The notes under the pieces were generated by a model that saw only the letters and a program-made list of their open reading frames with translations, was not told the origin of the DNA and searched no databases. Below, one piece after another: positions 44,712 to 53,839 of a stretch of DNA of 64,000 nucleotides. A program made the translations under genes and the position numbers. The number at the start of each line of letters is the position of its first letter. Position 1 is the stretch's first letter. Origin of the DNA: Candidatus Rifleibacteriota bacterium (lineage in GTDB: Bacteria; Muiribacteriota; Ozemobacteria; Ozemobacterales; Ozemobacteraceae); contig JADFZL010000013.1 of the NCBI GenBank assembly GCA_015232575.1, forward strand, positions 62,001-126,000, given 5' to 3'.

Positions 44712-45701
44712 TCAAATATATGATTTAATATTTCTGGAATAATATTCCAGAGTTTTTTGCAATGCGCACTCAATAGTAGTTTCAGGTTCCCATCCGATGG
44801 TGTTTTTTATCAATGAATAGTCTGAATAATAGTCACCGATGTCTATTTTCTTTCTTTCTGCCGGAAAAGAGCACTTTTTATATGATCCTTTTCCATTAAT
44901 ATTTACAAGAGTTTCTGCAAGTTCATTAAGCGATATTCGCCGGTTCCCGCCCAGATTGAAGATCTTTCCTTCTGCCATTGAATTCTCTGCAACAAGAAGA
45001 AAAGCTTTAACAACATCATCGACATAGGTAAAATCCCGCAATTGTGAGCCTTCCCATACCTCGAATTCCATGCCTTCAAGAATTCGCCGCACCCAGATTC
45101 CTACAAATGTCTGTCTTGCGTCTTTTATTCTCATTCGGGGACCAATAGTATTTGTAAGTCTGAGAGAGCTGCATTTGATAGAATATACGTTATTATAAAG
45201 AATATGGTACCATTCTCCTGCCATTTTATTAATACCATTTACGTCAACAGGTCTCAATGGATGCTTCTCGTCTACGGGCAGATAGTCGGGTTTTCCGTAG
45301 ATTTGTCTTGTACTGGCAAAAACTACTCTTACACTCTGATTAAATTGCCGGCATGCTTCAAGAATCGACAGCTGAGCGCGGCAATTAATGTCAAGATCGG
45401 TCGCGGGATCAGTCATTGAATCAATGTGGCTGGTCTGGCCGGCAAGGTTAAACAAATAATCGCGTCCTTGTACAAGGTATTTCATGCTATGTGGATCACG
45501 GACATCGGCAATATTAATTTTAAGTTTCTTCTCATAGCCCGAAAGATTGAACAGATTACCACCATATTCAGGAATAAGGCTGTCGATTACAGTAACATCA
45601 GCACCCAATTCCAGAAGTCTGATGGCCAGATTTGAGCCGATAAAGCCCAATCCTCCAGTAATAAGAACATTTGAACCAGAAAATGAAGAAAAATCAGACA
45701 T
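44712..45701 (-). CDS. NAD-dependent epimerase/dehydratase (extended SDR)
   Basis: A nucleotide-sugar SDR of 329 residues: NVLITGGLGFIGSNLAIRLL binds NAD, VFASTRQIYGKPDYLPVDE and SLRLTNTIGPRM follow, and FNLGGNRRISLNELAETL closes the substrate domain. The usual YxxxK pair reads N155-G-I-N-K159: tyrosine is replaced by asparagine. The surrounding block (PVDVNGINKMAGEWYH) looks like a distinct SDR subgroup rather than a decayed copy. It ends nine bases from the aminotransferase start, so the two are cotranscribed. Confidence 0.88.
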   Translation of the reverse strand: MSDFSSFSGSNVLITGGLGFIGSNLAIRLLELGADVTVIDSLIPEYGGNLFNLSGYEKKLKINIADVRDPHSMKYLVQGRDYLFNLAGQTSHIDSMTDPATDLDINCRAQLSILEACRQFNQSVRVVFASTRQIYGKPDYLPVDEKHPLRPVDVNGINKMAGEWYHILYNNVYSIKCSSLRLTNTIGPRMRIKDARQTFVGIWVRRILEGMEFEVWEGSQLRDFTYVDDVVKAFLLVAENSMAEGKIFNLGGNRRISLNELAETLVNINGKGSYKKCSFPAERKKIDIGDYYSDYSLIKNTIGWEPETTIECALQKTLEYYSRNIKSYI

Positions 45702-45703
45702 AT

Positions 45704-46441
45704 TTATTGTTCCTTTTCAGCCAGGATTACATTGTCAAGAAAGAACGACTGATTCGCCGGAAGCAACTTACTTCCAATTATTCCCAGAATTGTTACAGGA
45801 GCAATCAGACACGCTACTAACGGCAACTTTCCATGATGGAAACGAGAAATAAACGTATCAAAAAGATACCAAGCCAGCATCTGCATAGGAGCCCTGATAT
45901 CATTGCAGGTGGTTTTTGATTCAATTATTGTAAAACCAGATTTTTCAAGTAATAATTTAGTCGCATACGTTGAAAATCGCCAGAAATCATACGGAGCTTC
46001 ATGTTCAGCCCACACGAATGGACAAGTAATAAGAATTGTACCAGATGGTTTCATTACACGCCTGATTTCATTCAAAAAAGGCAGCGGATCTGCAACATGC
46101 TCCAGAACTTCATTGCACAAAACATGATCGAATTCTTTTTCCCCGAACGGAAACACCGTACCATTGTAGAAAAAATCAGCCGCTTTGTTTTTCCGGTTTT
46201 CCGGAGTATCAATTTCAAGTCCAACAAAGGTGGTATTTGGGAAAAGCCTTCTATAAGGTTTTTTTCCGCATCCAACATCAAGTATTTTTCCCGAAAAGGT
46301 ATGATTTTCGGAAAAGTACATCATATTTTCAAGAAGAGCTCTGCGGGTAAGATAAAATGGATTGGAAAAAATGCATAGCAGATTCGGGTAAAAATCCCAG
46401 TTTTCAATGTATTCTTTAATATTCAAAATTAATCTTTTCAT
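45704..46441 (-). CDS. SAM-dependent methyltransferase (class I)
   Basis: A Rossmann methyltransferase of 245 residues with the SAM loop KILDVGCGKKPYRRLFP, acidic motif TFVGLEIDTP, and VLCNEVLEHVADPLPFLNEI then IRRVMKPSGTILITCPF, typical of methyltransferase type 11 enzymes in glycan clusters. A C-terminal hydrophobic segment (LVACLIAPVTILGIIGSKLL) may attach it to the membrane. It overlaps the upstream TIGR04325-like gene by four bases and precedes the SDR by two. The acceptor, sugar or phospho-group, is unknown. Confidence 0.88.
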   Translation of the reverse strand: MKRLILNIKEYIENWDFYPNLLCIFSNPFYLTRRALLENMMYFSENHTFSGKILDVGCGKKPYRRLFPNTTFVGLEIDTPENRKNKAADFFYNGTVFPFGEKEFDHVLCNEVLEHVADPLPFLNEIRRVMKPSGTILITCPFVWAEHEAPYDFWRFSTYATKLLLEKSGFTIIESKTTCNDIRAPMQMLAWYLFDTFISRFHHGKLPLVACLIAPVTILGIIGSKLLPANQSFFLDNVILAEKEQ

Positions 46442-47280
46442 GAAAAATGAAGCTTTTTTCGGAAAAAGAATCCCATAAAACGACCATCTACTTTAGACCA
46501 GACGGTATCCTGCTCAGATGCTTGAAATTCGAAAACAAGTTCGTATCCGTTAAGAATATTCATAAATGCATTCTTTTTCAAAAACCACGCCGGGTAACTT
46601 GCCTCATAAAACATAGGGTGTACTTTCTGAACGGTAAGGCGCTCCTGAAAATCAGAAAGCATAAACGCCGTCCGGTCAAACAGAAGAAAAGGGAACCCAT
46701 ACTCTGCAATCCGCTCAAGAAAAGAATATGGCTCTTTCAAATATTGCAGAACACTTGACAATATAAAAACAGAAGGCTGTGTCTGCTTTAGACATTCGTC
46801 TATTGAATAATGAAATTTGATTATCTCGTCTTCAACGTTTTCTCTGCCACAATCTACGAAATGTGGCTGCTCAACAACGTTCCAGTTTACACGTTTCAGG
46901 TCACGAAAAAACTGGCGATGCAAAAAATATGTCGTTCCAAGAGAACCTCCGTAATCAATTACTCGAAGTTCTCCGTCATTGGCTGCGGCGGCAAGTAAAA
47001 GTCCCGAAATGAATGGATAACTGAAATCGAATGAATCATAAATAACTGAATCGCGTTCATATTTTGCCTTGCCACTTTTTACAAGCAATGTTGAGTTTTT
47101 GACTTTTTCCAGTATTCTGGGTGAATTATAGCCTGAAGAGTCTTTTAACGCATCTTCCCAGGTCGCATAATTTCCAAAGCAACCGTAGGAATCTTTGTAC
47201 TTCCGCAAAATTTTCAATAATGCAGGTGGGATCAAACTTTTTATGACTGGCCATACTTTATGCAAAAATTCTTTGTTCAA
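46438..47280 (-). CDS. TIGR04325-like putative methyltransferase
   Basis: The 280-residue protein has YATWEDALKDSSGYNSPRIL near the N-terminus, a SAM-type loop LRVIDYGGSLGTTYFLHRQF (DYGGSLGT instead of DxGxGxG), NWNVVEQPHFVDCGRENVED and VFILSSVLQYLKEPYSFLER. This pattern is that of the TIGR04325 family, putative methyltransferases in lipopolysaccharide and capsule clusters. Substrate unknown. It starts after a 105-base gap from the radical SAM gene, and its end is coupled to the next methyltransferase. Confidence 0.85.
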   Translation of the reverse strand: MNKEFLHKVWPVIKSLIPPALLKILRKYKDSYGCFGNYATWEDALKDSSGYNSPRILEKVKNSTLLVKSGKAKYERDSVIYDSFDFSYPFISGLLLAAAANDGELRVIDYGGSLGTTYFLHRQFFRDLKRVNWNVVEQPHFVDCGRENVEDEIIKFHYSIDECLKQTQPSVFILSSVLQYLKEPYSFLERIAEYGFPFLLFDRTAFMLSDFQERLTVQKVHPMFYEASYPAWFLKKNAFMNILNGYELVFEFQASEQDTVWSKVDGRFMGFFFRKKLHFS

Positions 47281-47385
47281 AATTCAAATCATCCATTTCT
47301 TGAAAGTTTGAATTACAGCGAGTTTTCACGATGCTTCCATCGGTAAATATAATTCTTTTGCCGATAAAAGTCAACACAACCTGAA

Positions 47386-48981
47386 TTACTTGTTTTCTCC
47401 AACTTTTCGATTAATGCAATTCTTATATCTGATAAAGAAAATATCGCGGATAAAAGCTTTAAGACCTTCATTCAACAAAGCTTTATGTGGTTTTTTGATA
47501 AATGCATCAAATATTCTGGTGAATAAATAAGAAGGGTGAAAAAGGAAATATTTTAATGCAAAAATGACTCTGGACAAACCATGTTTTATTTTATAGTTTC
47601 GCAGCAGTTTTTCAATGTCTCCGGGCGTAAAATCCTCGGTAGCAATCATTCCTTCGCCTTGAGTTGATGTGGCAAAATTTTCAGGCAGAAGATCCTTTGA
47701 AATATAGCCATTTTTTCTGACGATTTCGTACAAACGCGTTCCCAGCAATGGAGTTGCTGTAAACATGTAAGGAAACAGTCCATACTTTCGCTCCTGAGAA
47801 ACTGCAAAATTGATTGTTTCGCGCATTTGACGGATTTTTTCGCCAGGAAACCCAATGACATAAAATGCATCCAGATCAATTCCAACTTTGTTAGACGCTT
47901 TCGCTATCTCAGTGACTTTTTTCAGATCAAGGTGCTTTCTTATAATGTTTTTGCTGACATGCTCGTTGGCCGATTCTACTCCGATTCTCAGGTATGTACA
48001 ACCACTATTTTTACACTTTTCAAGAATACTTTCGTTCAGATAGTCCGCTCTGACTCCATTCGGCGCATCCCAGGTGATTTCAAGTCTGCGTGAAATAATG
48101 CCGTCCAGAATTGCATTGAAACGGCTAATATCAAAACTGAAATTATCATCTTCAAAATGAATATGTGCAACCCGATATTTATCTTTCAACAACTGAATAT
48201 GCTTCAGAACATGATCTGCTGAATTTGCACGAAACCTGTGTCCCATAACAAGATGTATTGAACAGAAAATGCAACTGAAAGGACAGCCCCGACTTGTAAT
48301 CATTGTAACAGATCTTTCTGAACCCGGGTAAAGATATCGCTCTCTGGTGTCTTTGCCTTTCAGATTAAAATAAAAATAACGCTCCATATCCAGCAATTCA
48401 TAAGCCGGCAATGGGAGAACATCAATATCAGAGATATTTCCGGCTGGCTCATTATTTATTATCTTTTCACCACTGCGGTAAGTAACACCTTTAACTGATT
48501 CTATATCCCGAAGACCTGAAAAACACTCAAGCAGAGCAGGCATAGTAAACTCGCCTTCGCCACGGACAACATAATCAACCGATTGATCATTCTGAAAAAA
48601 AGAATCGGGCGCAACTGTCGCATGCGGGCCACCGACAACAACCTTAATTGATTGATTTACTTTCTTTACTGTTTGAGCTATTTTTATGACATTTCCGACT
48701 TGAGAGGTAAATTGGCTGGTAACTCCAACAACATCTGGATTCGCTTCAGCAACAACGTCTGCAATCTCGTCAAATGTTGCTCCCAGGCAAATAATATTTT
48801 CAGATTCCCGGCAATCCCAGCGTTCTTCTGGTGCATTTACAATTGCATCATAAATACGAACATTATGTCCGGTGGCTTTTAAAGATGATGCAATATACGC
48901 TAATCCAAGCGGAATACCACTTACTGGAGGAGCAGTATTCTTAAAATGATTTGTCGGGGGCTTAATCAATAATATCTTCAT
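47386..48981 (-). CDS. B12-binding domain radical SAM protein
   Basis: The 531 residues hold an N-terminal cobalamin-binding-type domain (1-150: KILLIKPPTN, GIPLGLAYIASSLKATGHNV, DVVGVTSQF, VVVGGPHATVAPD) and a radical SAM core with C233, C237 and C240 (SRGCPFSCIFCSIHL), then AHIHFEDDNFSFD and YVIGFPGEK. Class B radical SAM methyltransferases have this design, including Fom3, which C-methylates cytidylyl 2-hydroxyethylphosphonate; general glycan-cluster enzymes do too. Its ATG-side coupling with licD (four-base overlap) in the same operon makes a role on the phosphonate possible, not proven. The classic DxHxxG cobalamin motif is not seen. Confidence 0.88.
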   Translation of the reverse strand: MKILLIKPPTNHFKNTAPPVSGIPLGLAYIASSLKATGHNVRIYDAIVNAPEERWDCRESENIICLGATFDEIADVVAEANPDVVGVTSQFTSQVGNVIKIAQTVKKVNQSIKVVVGGPHATVAPDSFFQNDQSVDYVVRGEGEFTMPALLECFSGLRDIESVKGVTYRSGEKIINNEPAGNISDIDVLPLPAYELLDMERYFYFNLKGKDTRERYLYPGSERSVTMITSRGCPFSCIFCSIHLVMGHRFRANSADHVLKHIQLLKDKYRVAHIHFEDDNFSFDISRFNAILDGIISRRLEITWDAPNGVRADYLNESILEKCKNSGCTYLRIGVESANEHVSKNIIRKHLDLKKVTEIAKASNKVGIDLDAFYVIGFPGEKIRQMRETINFAVSQERKYGLFPYMFTATPLLGTRLYEIVRKNGYISKDLLPENFATSTQGEGMIATEDFTPGDIEKLLRNYKIKHGLSRVIFALKYFLFHPSYLFTRIFDAFIKKPHKALLNEGLKAFIRDIFFIRYKNCINRKVGENK

Positions 48982-50003
48982 AAAACCTGAGGCTGAGAAG
49001 CCCGATCTGAGATATAATCAGCAATTCTTTCCGGCATAATATTGTACAATGGTTGCCAGAAAAAATACTTTCGATATTTTTTCAGAAAGATTTTAAGAGA
49101 CGGCGGAATCGCTTTATAACCATGTTGAGCGAAGTTCTTTAAAGTAAACTGAAACAATTTTCGCATTCCCTCGAATGAACCCTCAAAGTAAGGCGTTCTT
49201 TGCGAAAGTGGCGGAAAGCCATTATACTTGTACAATCTATTCAGTATTTCAGCTGGACAACCGGGAACTGACAATGTGATCCCCTCAAATTGCATTTTTC
49301 CAAGGGGGAAAATATGATTGTAGCGAAAAGGTTTTCTTTTCAAATCAAAGTTGTCGTTCTTCATGCTTACCAGAAAATCATGGGCAGCATAGACTACAAC
49401 AGCCTTCTCTGGTGTTTCAGCAAGACTGTCATACTTCGTCAGATAACCAGGTTGAATAAATTTTTCTATTTCACTTTCCGAAGAAGAATCAGCCCAGCGA
49501 GGAAAGAAATGTGGTGCCATGGCCTTAAAAGCAGTATTGCGAGTCGATTCTATAAGTAAAGAATCATCAGGAAGTATTTGCATATTTTGAATATCTATTC
49601 CGGAATTCGCAAGTTCATTACCAGCAATTCTGAAACTATTGACATTATTAATTGAATTTATAACCAGATCAGCAACGTTTCTCACCCTTTTTGAGTTTGA
49701 TGTTAGAAAGAAGTCAGAATGTTTGCGGGTCTCCTGAAAAATAATTTTTATCAACTTTTCGTAATGCTGCGCAAGAACACAGACATCAGCATCGTCATCC
49801 CAGGGAATGAAACCACCATGTCTTATAGCGCCCAGAAGCGTGCCTGCATCAATCCAGTAAGGAATTTCATGTTCAGAGCAAACACGATCAAAAAATGAGA
49901 GAATTTCCAATATATGCTTGTGAACACGACTTAATCCAGGATAGGTGTAGAAAGCAACACCTTTTTTCTCAGTCAATTGAAAATTATCCTGATTTGCTAT
50001 CAT
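48978..50003 (-). CDS. LicD-family phosphotransferase
   Basis: LicD proteins (nucleotidyltransferase fold, fukutin-related) transfer phospho-alcohols such as phosphocholine from their CDP ester onto glycans. The signature is complete at residues 49-77: YWIDAGTLLGAIRHGGFIPW then DDDADVCVL, with catalytic acids at 69-73. The 341-residue protein has no signal peptide or clear membrane helix. It is the first gene of the minus-strand operon. No licA or licC choline genes are near; instead a phosphonate-CMP-forming module lies 1.6 kb away, so the donor is likely the CMP-phosphonate (inference). Confidence 0.9.
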   Translation of the reverse strand: MIANQDNFQLTEKKGVAFYTYPGLSRVHKHILEILSFFDRVCSEHEIPYWIDAGTLLGAIRHGGFIPWDDDADVCVLAQHYEKLIKIIFQETRKHSDFFLTSNSKRVRNVADLVINSINNVNSFRIAGNELANSGIDIQNMQILPDDSLLIESTRNTAFKAMAPHFFPRWADSSSESEIEKFIQPGYLTKYDSLAETPEKAVVVYAAHDFLVSMKNDNFDLKRKPFRYNHIFPLGKMQFEGITLSVPGCPAEILNRLYKYNGFPPLSQRTPYFEGSFEGMRKLFQFTLKNFAQHGYKAIPPSLKIFLKKYRKYFFWQPLYNIMPERIADYISDRASQPQVL

Positions 50004-50201
50004 TTTTCAGCCATCGTCCTTTTATTTAATTCGGGCTATATGTTACACTACTCCAGTAAAAATATACAGTTTTTAGTATCTGCTCAATAAATAATGGAAA
50101 GAAAAGTCACCCTCATTCCAGAGCCGCCGTGGAAGCTGATTGGGGGTATTCCCGCATCAAATGACGGTTACATCAGATAAGATGTAATAAAGAGGTATAA
50201 C

Positions 50202-51635
50202 TTGAAAATATTCGGGTTTGATCTGAACAATGCAAGGTTCATAAATGCGAACCTTATATTGTTTTTTGCGTTACTGCAAAAATCAGCCAGCGTGTTGCTT
50301 TTGCCGCTCTATACGCGATATATGAATCCCGAACAATATGGAATTCTAGCGGTTTGTATAACCTTTTCCATTCTTTCATGGTTGATTCCCTTCCTCAGCC
50401 TTCAGGATGCGGTTTATTTTTCAACTCTTGAAAAGAAGAAAGAACAAAGTGAAGTCCTGGGAATTGCATTCGCTTTTGAGGGCTTGATTACATCAGTGGG
50501 TTTAATTCTTCTAGGAATCATCTGGTCCTTTGTTCCGAATCGCAGTATTTTTGGCATTCCATGGTATCCATATCTCTTTTTTACTCTTGTGGGCGGACCA
50601 TTCTTCATTTTCCTTCATACATGTCTTGAATATTTGCGCGCTGCAGAAAGAATGAAAGAATACTCAACACTGAATTTTTCATTTTTTATTGTACTTACAT
50701 CGTTTACTATATACTTTTTGATTGTAGATGAAATGAAAGCATTCAGCTTTGTATTAGCCAATCTTATAACAAATATTCTTTTTGCAGTAATCTCTGTTTT
50801 CTGGCTGAGAAAAGACATCACCTGGACTCTCAAACCATCTCTGCTGATATCATGCTTAAAGTTTTCTATTCCACTTGTTCCTCATAACGTGTGTTTCTGG
50901 GTAAAAAGTTCTGCAGACCGAATCATTCTTTCAAGTTTTATCAGTAGTGAAGTTGCTGGAATCTACCACATCGCAGTTTCATACTCTCAGCCTCTTTTTC
51001 TGGGAGTTACTTCATTTGCCTCGGCCAATAATCCAAGGTTTTTCGGGCTAATTAATGAAAAGAACAATGAAAAGAAAATTACCGACGCATTAGATTTTTC
51101 CATGGGAATTTTTGTTATTGGAGCTCTCTTCATGTCTTTCTTTTCGAGAGAGGCGCTGCACCTCTTCACAACACCCGGATTTTATTCAGCCGAAAAATAC
51201 ATTCCCTTCATTCTTTCAGGAGTTCTTTTTTTCCTTATTTATTCAAATATAATTCAATTGATTTATCATAAAAAAGAGTCTCACACTCTTCCTTTAATTT
51301 CATTCACTGCAATAACAATATCAACTCTGATTTCAATTCCGCTCGTGAAGTATTTTTCAATAGAAGGAATTGCCGTTTCTAATATCATTGCAAACGCGCT
51401 GCTGGCATTTTTTGTTTTCAACCGATGTCAGAAAATCATGCCTCTTCCATGGCCAATAAAACGTGCTGTCATTCTATGCTTTTTCCCACTTGTTCCGTTA
51501 TTGATCAATTCATGGATTTCTTCAATGGGAAACCTTGGACAGATAATAATTAAAAGTACCTGTTTTTTCCTGATGACTTATCTTTTGTACAATTTCCACA
51601 TCCGTCACACATCTTTTGTTTCAAAAAGAATTTAA
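50202..51635 (+). CDS. Wzx-type polysaccharide flippase
   Basis: A multi-spanning inner-membrane protein of 477 residues of the MATE/MOP flippase family that moves lipid-linked glycan units to the periplasm. It begins NANLILFFALLQKSASVLLL with PLYTRYMNPEQYGILAV, the usual Wzx start, and has about twelve to fourteen hydrophobic helices. TTG 50202 is preceded by AAAGAGG six bases upstream and is the best start. It is divergent from licD and converges on the phosphonate genes, overlapping the reductase by 15 bases at the 3' ends. Its presence implies a Wzx-dependent polymer; no Wzy polymerase is recognised in the window. Confidence 0.88.
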   Translation: MKIFGFDLNNARFINANLILFFALLQKSASVLLLPLYTRYMNPEQYGILAVCITFSILSWLIPFLSLQDAVYFSTLEKKKEQSEVLGIAFAFEGLITSVGLILLGIIWSFVPNRSIFGIPWYPYLFFTLVGGPFFIFLHTCLEYLRAAERMKEYSTLNFSFFIVLTSFTIYFLIVDEMKAFSFVLANLITNILFAVISVFWLRKDITWTLKPSLLISCLKFSIPLVPHNVCFWVKSSADRIILSSFISSEVAGIYHIAVSYSQPLFLGVTSFASANNPRFFGLINEKNNEKKITDALDFSMGIFVIGALFMSFFSREALHLFTTPGFYSAEKYIPFILSGVLFFLIYSNIIQLIYHKKESHTLPLISFTAITISTLISIPLVKYFSIEGIAVSNIIANALLAFFVFNRCQKIMPLPWPIKRAVILCFFPLVPLLINSWISSMGNLGQIIIKSTCFFLMTYLLYNFHIRHTSFVSKRI

Positions 51636-52706
51636 TAATATTGCTCGAACCATTTCAGTTGTGGGAATATCAAGGAAATTATTTCCTCTTTCAGTCAGGA
51701 ACATTTCCGGAAGGCACTTCTCGGCATCATCGAAACTGAGATACTGAAGAATTCTTTTTGGAAGATCATATTTAGAAAGCAATTGAAGTATTTCTTCAAT
51801 GCGACCTTCTGAAACAAATATATCTGTCTTAATTGATCGCAATATTGCCTTCAGAGTAAAGCTGGCTGCAAGTCCATGAGGAATATTGTAATAAAGAGTT
51901 AATGGATATGAAATAGAATGCGCGATTGCTGTTTTTGTCTGACTGATCGCCAAACCAGCTAACAGGCTTGCATGCTGAAGATTTCTTCGCGCGTCCAGAT
52001 CACCCGGGTTTTTCATAGTTTCAGGAAGACTCTTCAGAGCCAGTTCCAGGCTGAAAAGAGCATTGGCAATACTCGCGGCGGTCCGGTTTTTATTCCAGAG
52101 AGACTCAAGTGAATGCGAAATACAATCCAGGCCGGGGTAAAGTCTATTGTCTTCATCCAGAGTAGCTGTAAGCGACGGATCAAGCAAAGCATATCTGGGA
52201 AACACAGATTCACCATAAACAGAATGTTTCCGGCCAGATTTTTTATCCCAGACAGTCGCAAAAGGAGTGACCTCGGCACCGGTTCCCGACGTTGTAGGAA
52301 CACATATTACAGGCAAACTCTCATTCCAAAGCTGAGATTTACCATCTTTTAATGTCTCAGTAAGCGGATTTTTATAAGAACTTGGAATAGCCACAGACAA
52401 AACTTTAGCCGTGTCAAGAGCGCTGCCACCGCCAACTGCAATGATGGTTTTTATATTTAAAGGTCGGTATTCATTAATCAATGATTCCAGATCTGTTAAA
52501 TCTGGATTTGGCGTAACATTATCGCAAACCAGCATGCGGTCTGAATCAATTTTATCAACAAGCAATTTTGTCAAGCCACGGCGGGTAAATCCGGGGGTTG
52601 TTACAAGCAGCAATGCACCATTTGCAGGCAAATATTCCGGAAGAACTTCAAACAAGGAAACATCAGCAAATATTTTAACCGGGTTGAAGTGTGACCACAT
52701 AGTCAA
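51621..52706 (-). CDS. Iron-containing alcohol dehydrogenase, probable phosphonoacetaldehyde reductase
   Basis: A 361-residue group III alcohol dehydrogenase. NAD(P)-binding AVGGGSALDTAK (91-101) and TTSGTGAEVTPFA are clear; metal ligands are D194, H198 (GLDCISHSLES), H263 and H277 (TAIAHSISYPLTLYYNIPHG). Being coupled by a four-base overlap to phosphonopyruvate decarboxylase, it should reduce phosphonoacetaldehyde to 2-hydroxyethylphosphonate, as PhpC and FomC do in phosphinothricin and fosfomycin pathways. This pulls the PEP mutase equilibrium forward. Start could be M1 or M3. Confidence 0.9.
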   Translation of the reverse strand: MTMWSHFNPVKIFADVSLFEVLPEYLPANGALLLVTTPGFTRRGLTKLLVDKIDSDRMLVCDNVTPNPDLTDLESLINEYRPLNIKTIIAVGGGSALDTAKVLSVAIPSSYKNPLTETLKDGKSQLWNESLPVICVPTTSGTGAEVTPFATVWDKKSGRKHSVYGESVFPRYALLDPSLTATLDEDNRLYPGLDCISHSLESLWNKNRTAASIANALFSLELALKSLPETMKNPGDLDARRNLQHASLLAGLAISQTKTAIAHSISYPLTLYYNIPHGLAASFTLKAILRSIKTDIFVSEGRIEEILQLLSKYDLPKRILQYLSFDDAEKCLPEMFLTERGNNFLDIPTTEMVRAILLNSF

Positions 52707-53839
52707 AACCCGTTTTTCTTTCTGATAAACTCCATAAAAGCCAACTTGTTTTCCAACGGAGATTTGTCGGGTCTGCCGAGATTTTCTCTGGAACCTGTAC
52801 GAACTCGAATTTCCAGCAACACCGGTCCTTCAAGCTTTTGAAGCTCATTCCAGGAAGAAACGATGCCTTCCAGAGTGTCAGCAAAAAAATAATGTGTGTA
52901 ATTACATGAAGCAGCCAGAGATCTGAAATTGATTTTATCTGCAATAGTAGGCTGCCCGCCAACTGAATCATGCGCAGAATTATTCAGTAGTACATGAACC
53001 AGATTCGTAGGCGTAATTCCGCCTATTACAGGCAATGATCCCATGTGCATCAAAAGTGAACCATCACCATCGAGGCATACAACGCGTCTTTCAGGACAAC
53101 CCAGCGCTATACCGCAAGCCATGGACGAAGTATGCCCCATTGAACCAACCATCAGAAAATCTTTATTAGATTCGCCTCTGGCTTTCCTGAGCTCATAAAG
53201 CTCCCTTGAGGTTTTACCGGTTGTTGAAACAAAAACATCTTCCGGCGCACTTAACTCCAATAGCTGCTTAATGGCTTCTTCCCTCATTAAATGTGCACTC
53301 TGTGGCTTTACATTTTGATCTGCCTTCTTTGAAAAAGTATTTTTTCTTACAAGCAGAGCGACCGGCGAATCAGCCTTTTTCAATGCAGAAAAAACATCCT
53401 TCAGAATAGAAGAATAATCTGAGTCGGAATTGATTATCCAGTATGGTATTTCTAAAAGCTTCATTTGCGATTCAGTAATTCTACCCTGTTTGATGTGCTG
53501 TGGTTCATCTTTAATGCCGGGTTCACCACGCCAGCCAATCATCAGCAATACTGGAATGGAATAAATTTCGGCGTCAGTTAATGATGTCAAAGGGTTAACA
53601 ATATTTCCGAGTCCGGAATTCTGCAGATAAACCAGGGAAATTTTTCCAGTCGAAAGGTAATAACCTGCAGCGATAGCCAGAGCATTTCCTTCATTCGCTG
53701 CGGTAATATGCTTACAATGGGTTGTACTGCTGATAACATAGTCTGTGAAATTAGAAAACAGTGAATCAGGAACACCTGTAAGCAAGTCAACACCGGAATT
53801 TTGCAATTCATTAAAAAAAAGTTCCGGATCAATCATCAC
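52703..53839 (-). CDS. ppd: Phosphonopyruvate decarboxylase
   Basis: A thiamine diphosphate enzyme converting phosphonopyruvate to phosphonoacetaldehyde, the irreversible second step of most phosphonate pathways. The 378-residue length is standard. ThDP activating E50 lies in [17 protein letters not shown]; the ThDP-Mg motif is D257-G-D-G-S ([20 protein letters not shown]) ending [15 protein letters not shown]. The start [19 protein letters not shown] and [16 protein letters not shown] are specific to the Ppd/Fom2 family. It is coupled to the mutase upstream and the reductase downstream by four-base overlaps. Confidence 0.96.
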   Translation of the reverse strand: MMIDPELFFNELQNSGVDLLTGVPDSLFSNFTDYVISSTTHCKHITAANEGNALAIAAGYYLSTGKISLVYLQNSGLGNIVNPLTSLTDAEIYSIPVLLMIGWRGEPGIKDEPQHIKQGRITESQMKLLEIPYWIINSDSDYSSILKDVFSALKKADSPVALLVRKNTFSKKADQNVKPQSAHLMREEAIKQLLELSAPEDVFVSTTGKTSRELYELRKARGESNKDFLMVGSMGHTSSMACGIALGCPERRVVCLDGDGSLLMHMGSLPVIGGITPTNLVHVLLNNSAHDSVGGQPTIADKINFRSLAASCNYTHYFFADTLEGIVSSWNELQKLEGPVLLEIRVRTGSRENLGRPDKSPLENKLAFMEFIRKKNGF

